64,000 nt of DNA, taken from positions 1-64,000 of the forward strand of contig DAOUFE010000037.1 in NCBI GenBank assembly GCA_034430215.1, given 5' to 3'. The first letter of the stretch is position 1; each line of letters starts with the position of its first letter. The stretch comes from UBA4782 sp034430215 (GTDB taxonomy: Bacteria; Chloroflexota; Anaerolineae; Anaerolineales; Anaerolineaceae). The notes under the pieces are model-generated. The model saw nothing but the letters and a program-made list of their open reading frames with translations. It made no database searches and had not been told where the DNA came from. The translations under genes were made by a program, and so were the position numbers. Positions 44,723 to 53,584 of the stretch are shown one piece after another.

Positions 44723-45637
44723 TTACCTTAATTTGAATTGCATTTTGGCAGCACCGATGGTAATGAGATCCCCATCTTTCAATGGCAACGTTGCACCAGT
44801 GGCAAGCGTTGTCTGGTTCACTAATACCGGTTGATTATCAGCAGTATTCTGGATAATGAATCCCTTTGCCTCTTTGAGAACCTGGGCATGATTTTTCTTC
44901 ACCCCTTCATCGGGAATGTACACGTCACAGGCATCTGAAGAACCGATCGTTGTTCTCCCAATCACTGATATTTCAGTGTTTGTACGTTTTCCGGCTATTA
45001 CCTTGATCATCGCATCCTTAGCCAGTTCAACCGTCGCAGCAATGATGCCGCCCAGACATGCACCAATTAAAACAATACCAACTGCTGAGAGGAATACCTG
45101 TGCCTGTCCGCTGTTTTGTAAAAATACCTGGGTAAGCAGGTCATAAATAATTCCGCCGATCAAACCAGCGATCATACCACCCAACAGGCTGAAACCAATT
45201 CGTTTGATCTTTAGACTTAACATTCCCAGGCCCAACCCCAGGAATGCTCCAAAGGAAACCCAACCGATGATACGCGCCAGAAAACCTCCCAGGGTAAAAC
45301 TGCCAAAAAGGGGATCCGTCAGGAAAGATGTTTCGAGATTTCCGATGAAAACAAAAGCCAGACCTCCCAATCCAAGACCCAGACCTCCACTGATAGCGCC
45401 AGCGATCGTACCGCCAATTAAACCCAAAAAGGTTCTCAGGATCGAGCGCTTGACCAGCAAACCCTCCATCATGCCAATCGCGCCACCAATAAATAATCCC
45501 ACGCCAATACCAGAAAGCACATTCGAGAGATGCACATTCCAATCATCCATAGGAATGAGTCCAACGATCAACCACCCCAAAATACCGCCGATGCACCCGA
45601 GTACAACATTAAAGTAAATTTGCCAGGTCTTATTCAT
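44723..45637 (-). CDS. polytopic membrane protein with C-terminal FHA domain
   Basis: A 304-residue protein: about 210 residues of very Gly-rich membrane helices (six or seven) followed by a cytosolic FHA domain (about 225-304: VIGRTTIGSSDACDVYIPD, KNHAQVLKE, LKDGDLITIG). The FHA has Arg in the expected GR position but lacks the standard SxxH (it reads VKKNHA), so phosphothreonine binding is probable but not sure. It sits 24 bases after the kinase-TPR gene start region on the same strand and would recruit phosphorylated partners to the membrane. Confidence 0.82.
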   Translation of the reverse strand: MNKTWQIYFNVVLGCIGGILGWLIVGLIPMDDWNVHLSNVLSGIGVGLFIGGAIGMMEGLLVKRSILRTFLGLIGGTIAGAISGGLGLGLGGLAFVFIGNLETSFLTDPLFGSFTLGGFLARIIGWVSFGAFLGLGLGMLSLKIKRIGFSLLGGMIAGLIGGIIYDLLTQVFLQNSGQAQVFLSAVGIVLIGACLGGIIAATVELAKDAMIKVIAGKRTNTEISVIGRTTIGSSDACDVYIPDEGVKKNHAQVLKEAKGFIIQNTADNQPVLVNQTTLATGATLPLKDGDLITIGAAKMQFKLR

Positions 45638-45672
45638 AGTTCCCTTTCCGGTTCATTTTGGTGCACATGCAT

Positions 45673-47046
45673 CTATTCAAGCTTGCTGCCACAAGTTGGG
45701 CAGAACTTTGCCCCTGGTTTTCGAGGGGTTCCACATTTTGGGCATATTGTTGAAGAAGCACTTTCCTTGACTTCAACAGCCGACCCACATTGATTACAGA
45801 ACCGGGCACCTGGTTTGAGCGGATTTCCACATTTAGCACAAGTGACGGCTGCAACAGTTTTCACTGGAGCAGGAGGAATTACAGGTGGTATAGAGGAGAT
45901 GCCCCCTCCAGGTACAGGAGAGATGTCGGCTTTTGGATAGGTTGGCATGGATGGTATTACCGGTTGATTTTTAGGAGGACTGACAGGTGCCTCAAAAACT
46001 TGAGAAGATTTTTTCCGGTTAAACAGAATGATCGCAAATGGGATAACAAGAGCCAATCCTAAAGGAGCCAGGCAACCCAATCCCACCCAAATATTGGATT
46101 TCAAGTTGATCAAATGTGGCTCCAGGTATCCAGCACTGACAGTGCTGCCCCCAACCTCAATCTCGATATTTCGCCGCGTGCCATCATAATCTGGGCGGGG
46201 GGTTGTATAGGTGATCTTATATTGTGTAGCCAGAACCGCGCCAATATTATCAATAATGTTGGTAAATTCCTCTCCTGCTTCCAGGTCATAGAATGTACCA
46301 TTCGTATCATCAGCCAATTCCTGAAATTCTGGTACCCAGGAAACCGCGATGGGATAAACCGAGATCTGGCGCGGTGATGTTAACAATGCCAGGGTATTCT
46401 CGTATGTCAGATCAGGGTCCGTGAATTCAAAACCTTCGTCAGGTAAGTCTCCATAATAATGGATCTGGTCATCCGTGATGAGCAGAAATAAAACCTGAGA
46501 ATCCTCGCGAAAGTTCATCTGTGTGGCTTCTTTCAAGGCGCCAAAGGTATTTTCCGGATCATCCCCACCACCTTCAGCAATAAGTTCAGACAGCCAGGTT
46601 TTGAATTCTGATACACTGCTGGTCAGCGAGTGATCTGAGTTGTACACACCTCGAATTTCATCTCCAAAAGTGATCAATCCCAGCCGGTAATCACGACCTT
46701 CTTTTTCCAAATTTTCAGCAAACTCGGTACAAGAATTGATCGCACCATTGATCTCCACTTCCATACTGCCCGTTGTGTCAAAGACAAAGACGATATCTAC
46801 GGGTCGATTTTCTCCGATCCCGGCAAATTCAGTTATCTTTGCCTTTTCCCCATCTTCATACACGGTAAAGTCATCTTTAGTGAGGTTGGTCACCGGTTCG
46901 CCGTCTGAATCGGTCACATTGACATACAGTGTCACTTCAGGCAGTTGGGATACGTCCACCTGTCCAATTTCGATTTCGTAGTCATCTTCGCCATCATATG
47001 AAAGGAGACTAAACGCAAGAAATAAAATTAGAACCAGTCTTTTCAT
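45673..47046 (-). CDS. secreted-side VWA protein with membrane helix and cytosolic double zinc ribbon
   Basis: Starts at the ATG 47046 (GAGGGAAGGT upstream). A signal sequence (about 1-18) leads to an N-terminal beta domain and a VWA domain (about 80-265) with intact MIDAS start DTTGS and LITDDQ. A membrane helix lies near residue 320-342, then a Pro-rich linker and two zinc ribbons (CAKCGNPLKPGARFCNQC, CPKCGTPRKPGAKFCPTC). So the VWA adhesion domain faces outward and the ribbons inward, the same layout as the two proteases at 22053-26399. Confidence 0.85.
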   Translation of the reverse strand: MKRLVLILFLAFSLLSYDGEDDYEIEIGQVDVSQLPEVTLYVNVTDSDGEPVTNLTKDDFTVYEDGEKAKITEFAGIGENRPVDIVFVFDTTGSMEVEINGAINSCTEFAENLEKEGRDYRLGLITFGDEIRGVYNSDHSLTSSVSEFKTWLSELIAEGGGDDPENTFGALKEATQMNFREDSQVLFLLITDDQIHYYGDLPDEGFEFTDPDLTYENTLALLTSPRQISVYPIAVSWVPEFQELADDTNGTFYDLEAGEEFTNIIDNIGAVLATQYKITYTTPRPDYDGTRRNIEIEVGGSTVSAGYLEPHLINLKSNIWVGLGCLAPLGLALVIPFAIILFNRKKSSQVFEAPVSPPKNQPVIPSMPTYPKADISPVPGGGISSIPPVIPPAPVKTVAAVTCAKCGNPLKPGARFCNQCGSAVEVKESASSTICPKCGTPRKPGAKFCPTCGSKLE

Positions 47047-47080
47047 ACCTTCCCTCACTTACCATGACAGAAAGAAGCTT

Positions 47081-48343
47081 TCATTGCAATCGAACAGTCT
47101 TTCGGCTGGTCAGGCGAATGGTCTTGGAACCCTCTTCTGAGATGCCTTTTCCTTGTTCCAGGTTATTGGCTTCTTTTTCCATTTGCTCCGCAAGTTGTGT
47201 TTCACCCTGATTCAACAGGATGGTAACCGCCTGGCGTAACCGTTGGGTTGCTCCGCTGATGTTGCCCATCGAAGCCTCATCCAATGCCTGGGTCTGCAGC
47301 TTGAAGGCTGTCACCTTTTCAACGATATTCATCACCTTGCCGTTTAATTGATTTGCCAATGCCGGATTTGAAGTGAAGTTGACGATCAGATCAACCGATT
47401 CTCTCCCCGGTCCCTGGCTGATTGTCGAATAGGTGGCATCTACCTGGGCAGCTCGTACAGCACCTTCAGGTCTGGGAGGCAGCATCAATTCGATCAGAAA
47501 TGCTGCGCCTGCTTTTTCCAGGTCACCCACGGGCATGACTACTGACCTTCCCTGAATGGTGTTCAATCCAATATCTTTGATCATCGGGGTTACCTGCCAG
47601 ACACGGCGGGCTTCCACTCCCTGTACCATCCGTAAAGTAACCGTTACATCTTTGCTGACCACCTGCATACTCTGAAACACCTGTTGAAAAATACTGAAAG
47701 CTTGATCAGGTGATGCAATATAATCGGTATATCCTACTCTACTGCCTGGGGCTGCCAGTAAACTACGATCCGAAAGTTCCTGAACAAAATCGGTATTCCA
47801 ATCGCTACCCAATCCCAGCCCGATGATCGGCAACCCGTAGGCGCCAGCATTATCTGCTTCACGGAAAGAATCCGCCTCTTTGTCGGTAACTTCACCATCG
47901 GTCAACAGTACAATACGACTGATGCGGTCTGCGGTATTGTAGGTGTTCACCTGCTTGATCGCTTCGCGTATGGCTGGAGCCATCGTGGTGCCACCTGCAT
48001 CTTTGATGCTGTCCACCTTTCGCTTGAGCGCATCTTTATCGAGCACTCCCTGAGCAGGGATAAGCACCTGCATGGTGGATTCAAAAGTGATGATCGAAAG
48101 CACATCCATTGGCTCGAGCTGGTCAATAATATTCTTCACCGCTTCACGCATGGTGCGAATTTTCTCGCCCGCCATAGAACCACTACGATCCAATACCAGG
48201 GCAAAATTAAGTGGCATACGAACATTAGCCACTGCATTTCCTGGTGTAACTTCTGTTAATACATATAACAGTTGTGGCTGATTTAGTATTGGAATGTAGT
48301 TTTTATTTGTTAAGCTGGTAAGCTGTAAAATATCGGACATCAT
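47081..48343 (-). CDS. cytosolic VWA-domain protein with helical C terminus
   Basis: A 420-residue protein with a VWA domain (about 45-230), MIDAS DRSGSMAGEK, LLTDGEVTD, and a C-terminal helical domain (about 340-410: ATQRLRQAVTILLNQGETQLAEQM). No signal or membrane segment. Two ATGs stand side by side; the second (48340) is better spaced from AGGAGG. It shares its whole architecture with the VWA proteins at 52202 and 60573. VWA, kinase and PP2C together recall the TerY-P triad of tellurium-resistance-linked systems. Confidence 0.9.
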   Translation of the reverse strand: MMSDILQLTSLTNKNYIPILNQPQLLYVLTEVTPGNAVANVRMPLNFALVLDRSGSMAGEKIRTMREAVKNIIDQLEPMDVLSIITFESTMQVLIPAQGVLDKDALKRKVDSIKDAGGTTMAPAIREAIKQVNTYNTADRISRIVLLTDGEVTDKEADSFREADNAGAYGLPIIGLGLGSDWNTDFVQELSDRSLLAAPGSRVGYTDYIASPDQAFSIFQQVFQSMQVVSKDVTVTLRMVQGVEARRVWQVTPMIKDIGLNTIQGRSVVMPVGDLEKAGAAFLIELMLPPRPEGAVRAAQVDATYSTISQGPGRESVDLIVNFTSNPALANQLNGKVMNIVEKVTAFKLQTQALDEASMGNISGATQRLRQAVTILLNQGETQLAEQMEKEANNLEQGKGISEEGSKTIRLTSRKTVRLQ

Positions 48344-48377
48344 ATCCTCCTATGGCAATCGTTTTGCCAACAATGAA

Positions 48378-50351
48378 TTATTCCATACGTACTACAATAG
48401 CGCTAACGTTATCTTCACCTCCAGCCTGTAAAGCCGCCTGAATCAAAGCATCACAGGCAGACTGCGGGCTTGGCGCATGTTCAAGAATCGCTTGAATCGA
48501 TTCATCGCGTACCATTTCCCACAAACCATCCGAACAAAGCAACAAAAGATCACCTGCTGATAACACTTGAGGGAAAGAATCTACCTCAAGATCTTCTTTT
48601 TCTCCTAAAGTACGATACACCTGATTTCGTTGAGGATGACTGCGCGCTTCTTCTGGGGTGATCAAACCAGCAGAAACCAGGCTGGCTACCAGTGAATGAT
48701 CTTTTGTAACCTGTTGTAATTGTCCATTACGGAAAACATAGGTGCGGCTGTCACCCACATTGACAACGATGGCTGAATTACCAATAATGAGCGCGGCTGT
48801 CAGAGTTGTGCCGCGATCATTCCCTGAGGCAGCCGATTTTCGGGTTTGCACCAAGAGAGAGTTTGCCTGCTTAACCGCATTTATCAAAATCTCTGAAGCA
48901 CTCATCGCCTGCCCCAGGAATCGGGTTGAACCTTTCAGAGAAGGCACCGCCTGAAGCTGATGGATCTTATCCATGATGGTTTGTGTTACCAGTTTGCTGG
49001 CACGTTCTCCCGCTTCGTGACCACCCATGCCATCTGCTACTATATATAAACCTGTTTGAGCTTCACCGGGTTTCTGTTCCACCGCAAAAGAGTAGGTACC
49101 AACAAAATCCTCATTATGCTCTCGCACCATTCCATCATGAGTAGCATAACCAGCCGATTGGCGTAAACCACGTCCAAGGTTTTGTGAAACAGGAGTGGGA
49201 TGCAGGTCGTCAAGAAATGCCTGCACATGAGCATATCGGTTGGCACGTGCCTGCTTGATGGCTTTCTGCAATCCTGCCGGCGCATCCTTGATGGACGTTC
49301 TCAATTCATGTCCGGTAGTCAGATAATAAAGCATCCGTGCAAGGATACGAATATCCTTTTGCTGGAGAAGTTCAAGTTTGGAAGGATAACGGGTTTGCAG
49401 ACAACCTGTCAGGTCTGTGATAAAAATGTTCTGGGTATGGGTAACCAGAATGGAATAGCGGGGATCTGCTGATTCATCACCAAACAACGCCAGCTTCTGG
49501 TTGTGAATAGATTGAACGATCTTTCCTAGTTTTGTGATTATCTCGATCGCCAGGTCTTCAAGTTGGGGAACCGCCAACCATGCCAAAGGCTGCCAACCGG
49601 ATGTGAGCAATTCCATTACAAGAAACTGTTGGTCGTTTTGGTCGAACAGATACTGGTAGGGTAAAAATCCCCGCATACCCGTCTTACTGAAATCCACCAA
49701 CCATTTTCGTCCTGGTTCATCTTCTGGCAGGTAGCTGGGAGATGAATGGCGGATCAAATACTCAGTAAAAGGTTCTCCACAAACCGGGCAATCATGGCTG
49801 TCGCGCATGGAAAATGTGCCCTTGCATTTCGCGCAGATTGTACTGCGAGCCCGATAGTACACCACATAAGGGTAGTGTGGATTGGTAATAGTTTCCAGGA
49901 TCCGGAAATAGCCAATACTGTCACCAGGTGAACGTGGATTTACTGGTTTTGGTAGCCCGTTAGAAGTAGGCTGTTTTGGAGTTTGGGGTTGTTCAGAAGA
50001 TAATGCCTGGCTGATCGCAGAAGCAATGGGGGAGACGATTTCTTTATCCAGCCTGGTCATAAAACCTGAAAGAGTCGAACCACCTGTCCGTGAAGGTTCA
50101 ACGGGTTTAGACGATGGCGCAGAAGCCAGACGAGATTGAGGGGAGACTGGGACCACATCAGTTTTTGGCAACGAGGGCTGCGATACAGGTTGACTGGTAG
50201 GGTTCTGTGATGATGCTGGTGGAGAATTTACTGCAGGTGTGTTGGCTGCGTTTATAGACCCTTGGGGTTGCAAAACTTCTCCACATTTTGCGCAGAATTT
50301 CGCACCTGTGCGATTGCTCGATCCACATTTTGGGCAGGCTTGTTCGTCCAT
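48378..50351 (-). CDS. zinc-ribbon pseudokinase-PP2C phosphatase fusion
   Basis: A 657-residue protein: zinc ribbon (6-24, CPKCGSSNRTGAKFCAKC), a Ser/Pro-rich linker, then about 145-385 a kinase-like region in which HRD, DFG and the glycine loop are not recognisable but the C-lobe pattern is (QFLVMELLTSG, KDIRILARMLYYLTTG, RYAHVQAFLDDL), with a second CxxC pair inserted at 173-191. PP2C follows (400-657) with all metal motifs: NEDF, ADGMGGHEAGE, GDSRTY, CSDGLWEM, GGEDN. It removes phosphate from Ser/Thr; the dead kinase may target it to the kinases or regulate it. Confidence 0.87.
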   Translation of the reverse strand: MDEQACPKCGSSNRTGAKFCAKCGEVLQPQGSINAANTPAVNSPPASSQNPTSQPVSQPSLPKTDVVPVSPQSRLASAPSSKPVEPSRTGGSTLSGFMTRLDKEIVSPIASAISQALSSEQPQTPKQPTSNGLPKPVNPRSPGDSIGYFRILETITNPHYPYVVYYRARSTICAKCKGTFSMRDSHDCPVCGEPFTEYLIRHSSPSYLPEDEPGRKWLVDFSKTGMRGFLPYQYLFDQNDQQFLVMELLTSGWQPLAWLAVPQLEDLAIEIITKLGKIVQSIHNQKLALFGDESADPRYSILVTHTQNIFITDLTGCLQTRYPSKLELLQQKDIRILARMLYYLTTGHELRTSIKDAPAGLQKAIKQARANRYAHVQAFLDDLHPTPVSQNLGRGLRQSAGYATHDGMVREHNEDFVGTYSFAVEQKPGEAQTGLYIVADGMGGHEAGERASKLVTQTIMDKIHQLQAVPSLKGSTRFLGQAMSASEILINAVKQANSLLVQTRKSAASGNDRGTTLTAALIIGNSAIVVNVGDSRTYVFRNGQLQQVTKDHSLVASLVSAGLITPEEARSHPQRNQVYRTLGEKEDLEVDSFPQVLSAGDLLLLCSDGLWEMVRDESIQAILEHAPSPQSACDALIQAALQAGGEDNVSAIVVRME

Positions 50352-50366
50352 ACTTTACACCCGTTT

Positions 50367-52175
50367 TTAGAAATAGTTCGTACTCATCAGATAGAAAAGC
50401 AAGAACACTATCGGTAAACATAATATTAACACTTCAAGCAATATAAAACCAAACGCCAGCAGCCAACCCAGTACCACCAGGATTATCGGAGGTTCGATGA
50501 CAACGCTGACTGGAACCTCTGCTGTTCCTTGAAGTTTGGATGCAACCGTCACCCGACTTTGATATACCTTTTCCATTGGAACGACTTGAAAATGAAGATT
50601 CAGATATCCCTTCAAGAAACCAGGTAACCGGTTGAATGGCGATCCTGGTCGAATATGCCAGCGAGTCCATTTGAGTTTTCGGCTATCGAAAGTAAGTTGG
50701 ACCTGACCAGGACTTATCTCGGTTTGCATCGTCGTTGGTACCACCTGCACCCAATCATCCTGTGTATTCAAGTTCAAATCGATACCAGGTGGGGCAAAAA
50801 TGGTAACTGGTACAGGTGGTAGAGTCTGGTTGACAGAAATGGTGCCCATATGAATAGGATTGGGTTGGAGGTAGATCGTTCTGGAGGGGAAAGAAGCGGG
50901 AGCATTTTGTGCAGCTTGCAGTGCTACCTCTGGTTTAGGTACCCCTCCCACAGGGATAGGTTGCGGTACTGCCTGAGGAGATAATGCAGATAATAATTCC
51001 TGTTTCAAATCCAGGGCTGATTGCGGGCGCTTTGCTGGATTGGGTTCAACCGCCCAGCTGATAGCTTTTTCGATTTCTGGACTGATGGCAGGATTGATAG
51101 ACCGCACAGGAGGAAATACGAAGGGAGTAAGGGAAGGTTCGCGGTTGGTCAACATCTCATGCAGTAAAGCACCCAACGAATAGATATCTGTGGCAGGATT
51201 TGTTTGATCGATACTGCTCAATATTTCAGGTGCCAGATACCCTTCGGTACCAAACCGTATGGTGTCTCCCTTTTTCCCGGGTTTATAAAAACGGGCAATT
51301 CCGAAATCGATTAATTTTATATTGCCTGTTTTTGTTTCTTCCATCACATTCGACGGCTTTAGATCACGATAAATGATGGGGGGATTCTTTGAATGAAGAT
51401 AATGCAATACATCGCAAATCTGGCAAGCCCATTTGATCACCCGTTCCTGTGGAAGAAAAGTACCCTGTTTTACCTCTTCCAGGATCTTTTCAAGAGTTTT
51501 TCCTTCAATATATTCCATCACGAAGTAAGGACGCCCCATCTCTTCGAAATATTCTTCTGTTGCGGGTAGATTGGGATGCTTGCTTTGGTGGAGAATACTG
51601 AATTCTCGCTTGAAAGATTCTTCAAGGTTCGCGCGAATGGTGTCCCGTTTCGATGGAGTGAGAGAATCCAGCATGGCATAGCTCATCTCTTTAATTGCCC
51701 AGCGTACTCCGGGTTTCTTGGTGTCTGCAGCCAGATAAATGGCACCCATTCCACCCTGCGCAATGCGTTTGACGATGTAATACCGCTCTTTTAGCAATAC
51801 CCTGGCAGGAAGCCTGCCCGTTTCATAAGGGTGATCGAGTTTGCTGCCACTGAGCATGCTGCCACAATGCGCACAATATACAGATTGCGGACGATTAGCC
51901 CGTTTGCACTGAGGACAGGCATTCCCAGAAATCGGCTTCCCACAATGAATACAGATCTTTGCATTTTCGGGTGAGATGGTACCACAATGAATGCATATCA
52001 GACCACCCGGATTGGCTTGCAAGTCTTTTCCACAACTGCTGCAAAAGCGAGCTATCGAACGCTGTTCTTTTCCACAGTGCGGACATGTTCGCGGAGAAGT
52101 TGTGATGGCAGTTCCACATTTCGGGCAGAAACGCGCATTGGATCGTAGTTGTGTGTTGCAGTTAGGGCATTCCAT
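50367..52175 (-). CDS. Ser/Thr kinase with four zinc ribbons and C-terminal membrane anchor
   Basis: Four tandem zinc ribbons fill the first 115 residues (CPNC...CPKC, CPHC...CSSC, CIHC...CIHC, CPQC...CAHC). The kinase (about 140-400) has GQGGMGAIY-like AQGGMGAIY, YRDLKPSN in place of HRD, DFG and LAPEI. A beta-rich domain (about 455-560) and two hydrophobic helices at the end anchor it to the membrane from inside. The start is the ATG at 52175 by analogy with the MECPxC openings of sister genes; an upstream GTG at 52205 overlaps the VWA stop codon. Confidence 0.87.
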   Translation of the reverse strand: MECPNCNTQLRSNARFCPKCGTAITTSPRTCPHCGKEQRSIARFCSSCGKDLQANPGGLICIHCGTISPENAKICIHCGKPISGNACPQCKRANRPQSVYCAHCGSMLSGSKLDHPYETGRLPARVLLKERYYIVKRIAQGGMGAIYLAADTKKPGVRWAIKEMSYAMLDSLTPSKRDTIRANLEESFKREFSILHQSKHPNLPATEEYFEEMGRPYFVMEYIEGKTLEKILEEVKQGTFLPQERVIKWACQICDVLHYLHSKNPPIIYRDLKPSNVMEETKTGNIKLIDFGIARFYKPGKKGDTIRFGTEGYLAPEILSSIDQTNPATDIYSLGALLHEMLTNREPSLTPFVFPPVRSINPAISPEIEKAISWAVEPNPAKRPQSALDLKQELLSALSPQAVPQPIPVGGVPKPEVALQAAQNAPASFPSRTIYLQPNPIHMGTISVNQTLPPVPVTIFAPPGIDLNLNTQDDWVQVVPTTMQTEISPGQVQLTFDSRKLKWTRWHIRPGSPFNRLPGFLKGYLNLHFQVVPMEKVYQSRVTVASKLQGTAEVPVSVVIEPPIILVVLGWLLAFGFILLEVLILCLPIVFLLFYLMSTNYF

Positions 52176-52201
52176 AGCATCTCTCGATTGAACCTGTCGA
52201 A

Positions 52202-53584
52202 TCACTCCACCAGCCTGCGGGTTATCTTGCGAGTGTCATAACGCAATCGTTTAGTCACTTCAGGATTCAAGCTTCCTTGTTGCTCTAATATATTTGCCTG
52301 CAGAAGCATGGTATTTCCTAATTCGATCTCTCCCATATCGAGCAAACGGGTGGCAGCCTGGCGCAGTTTTTGGGTTGCACTTCCAGCATTCCCCTGGGCT
52401 GCTTCCTTCAAAGCAAGCGTACCTAACTCGACGGCATGCACCTTCTCTATCAATCTGGCGATCCGATCATTGGAACGTTCTGCACCACGTAGATTCATGG
52501 TAAATACCACATCGTCTCGCACAGTCAGACGGGGTTTCTTTGTATCAGGGTTGTCACAGGTAAGCATCAATTGCGCGGCCCGGAAATCTCCTGCACCCCA
52601 ACCGGGAAGTTGCAGCTCCAGGAGGATTGAAGGTGGATCAGTGGGATCGAAATCTCCCAAGTAAAATGAATAATTCCCAGCATCATTTGGTCCTGGGTCA
52701 AGCTCACTTAGGCTGGGCAGGATATGATATGCGTGAATGAGCTCCACCCCAGGTGTCAGTTTTACCTTGACTTCCATATTCCGATAATGCACCGAAAGCG
52801 CCGAACCAAGCTCTCTGGTAAACGCATCCAGTACCTGTTCAGGTTTTTCAATGAAATAAGAATGCCCTCCAGTGCTATCAGCCAGTGGTATTAGGAGTTC
52901 TTCATTGAATTCGTTTCCCATTCCCATTGTGGTAAGCGTAACACCTGCTTTCTGGGCAGTTTTTGCCTGCTTATAACATTGAGAGGCATTCTTTGTATAT
53001 CCATCTGTGAGTACAACCATCCTGTTAGCCACTCCAGGCACCTGAGAAAGCTGGAACTGACCCAGAGCTCTTTCCATGGCGGGTGCCATTTCCGTTTCGT
53101 TTCCCAAAGAAAGGAAATCCAACTGGTTGGCTGCCTGACTCAAGCGATGCCGTTCTTTTCCTGAAGTAGTAGGGATGATGACCTGACTCTGTTGAGCAAA
53201 AGCAATCAGGGAAAAATAATCGATCGCACGAATGCGGTCACTGATCACCCGAAGAGCTTCTGCTACATAATCAATGCGCCGGGGAAGACCACCCAACTGT
53301 TCGACAGACATATTTTGGATTTTCCAGGCTGGCACCCCATCTGTCACCACCTCAACAATATTCCCACTCTTTGCCAGATCTTTGAACTGTGCATTGGATA
53401 CCATCAGAATACGCATCGAATCACTGCAGTCGATAACCAGGCTGATATTCATTGGCAGCGGCTGGCTGTTGGATTTTCCACCAATTTCGATCAATACATG
53501 CGCTCTGCAAGCCTGCCCGGTGACGGGTAGAACAGAATGAGAAAGGGTATGTTGGAGTGTCAGGTTCATACCAATAGTATCCAC
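52202..53584 (-). CDS. cytosolic VWA-domain protein with helical C terminus
   Basis: A 460-residue paralogue of the VWA proteins at 47081 and 60573. The MIDAS reads DCSDSM, still a DxSxS, and VVLTDGYT is present. An insertion of about 40 residues after the MIDAS (residues 60-105) is not found in the paralogues. The shared C-terminal helices (ATQKLRQAATRLLDMGEIELGNTM) are intact. The start is either the GTG at 53584, which overlaps the LIM-peptidase stop codon, or the ATG at 53569. The tight spacing implies translational coupling. Confidence 0.87.
   Translation of the reverse strand: MDTIGMNLTLQHTLSHSVLPVTGQACRAHVLIEIGGKSNSQPLPMNISLVIDCSDSMRILMVSNAQFKDLAKSGNIVEVVTDGVPAWKIQNMSVEQLGGLPRRIDYVAEALRVISDRIRAIDYFSLIAFAQQSQVIIPTTSGKERHRLSQAANQLDFLSLGNETEMAPAMERALGQFQLSQVPGVANRMVVLTDGYTKNASQCYKQAKTAQKAGVTLTTMGMGNEFNEELLIPLADSTGGHSYFIEKPEQVLDAFTRELGSALSVHYRNMEVKVKLTPGVELIHAYHILPSLSELDPGPNDAGNYSFYLGDFDPTDPPSILLELQLPGWGAGDFRAAQLMLTCDNPDTKKPRLTVRDDVVFTMNLRGAERSNDRIARLIEKVHAVELGTLALKEAAQGNAGSATQKLRQAATRLLDMGEIELGNTMLLQANILEQQGSLNPEVTKRLRYDTRKITRRLVE

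Noticed and set aside
45204..45617. A 137-codon open frame on the plus strand opposite the membrane FHA gene
   Set aside because: It is the shadow of Gly-rich membrane helices, Arg/Pro-rich and without a ribosome site.
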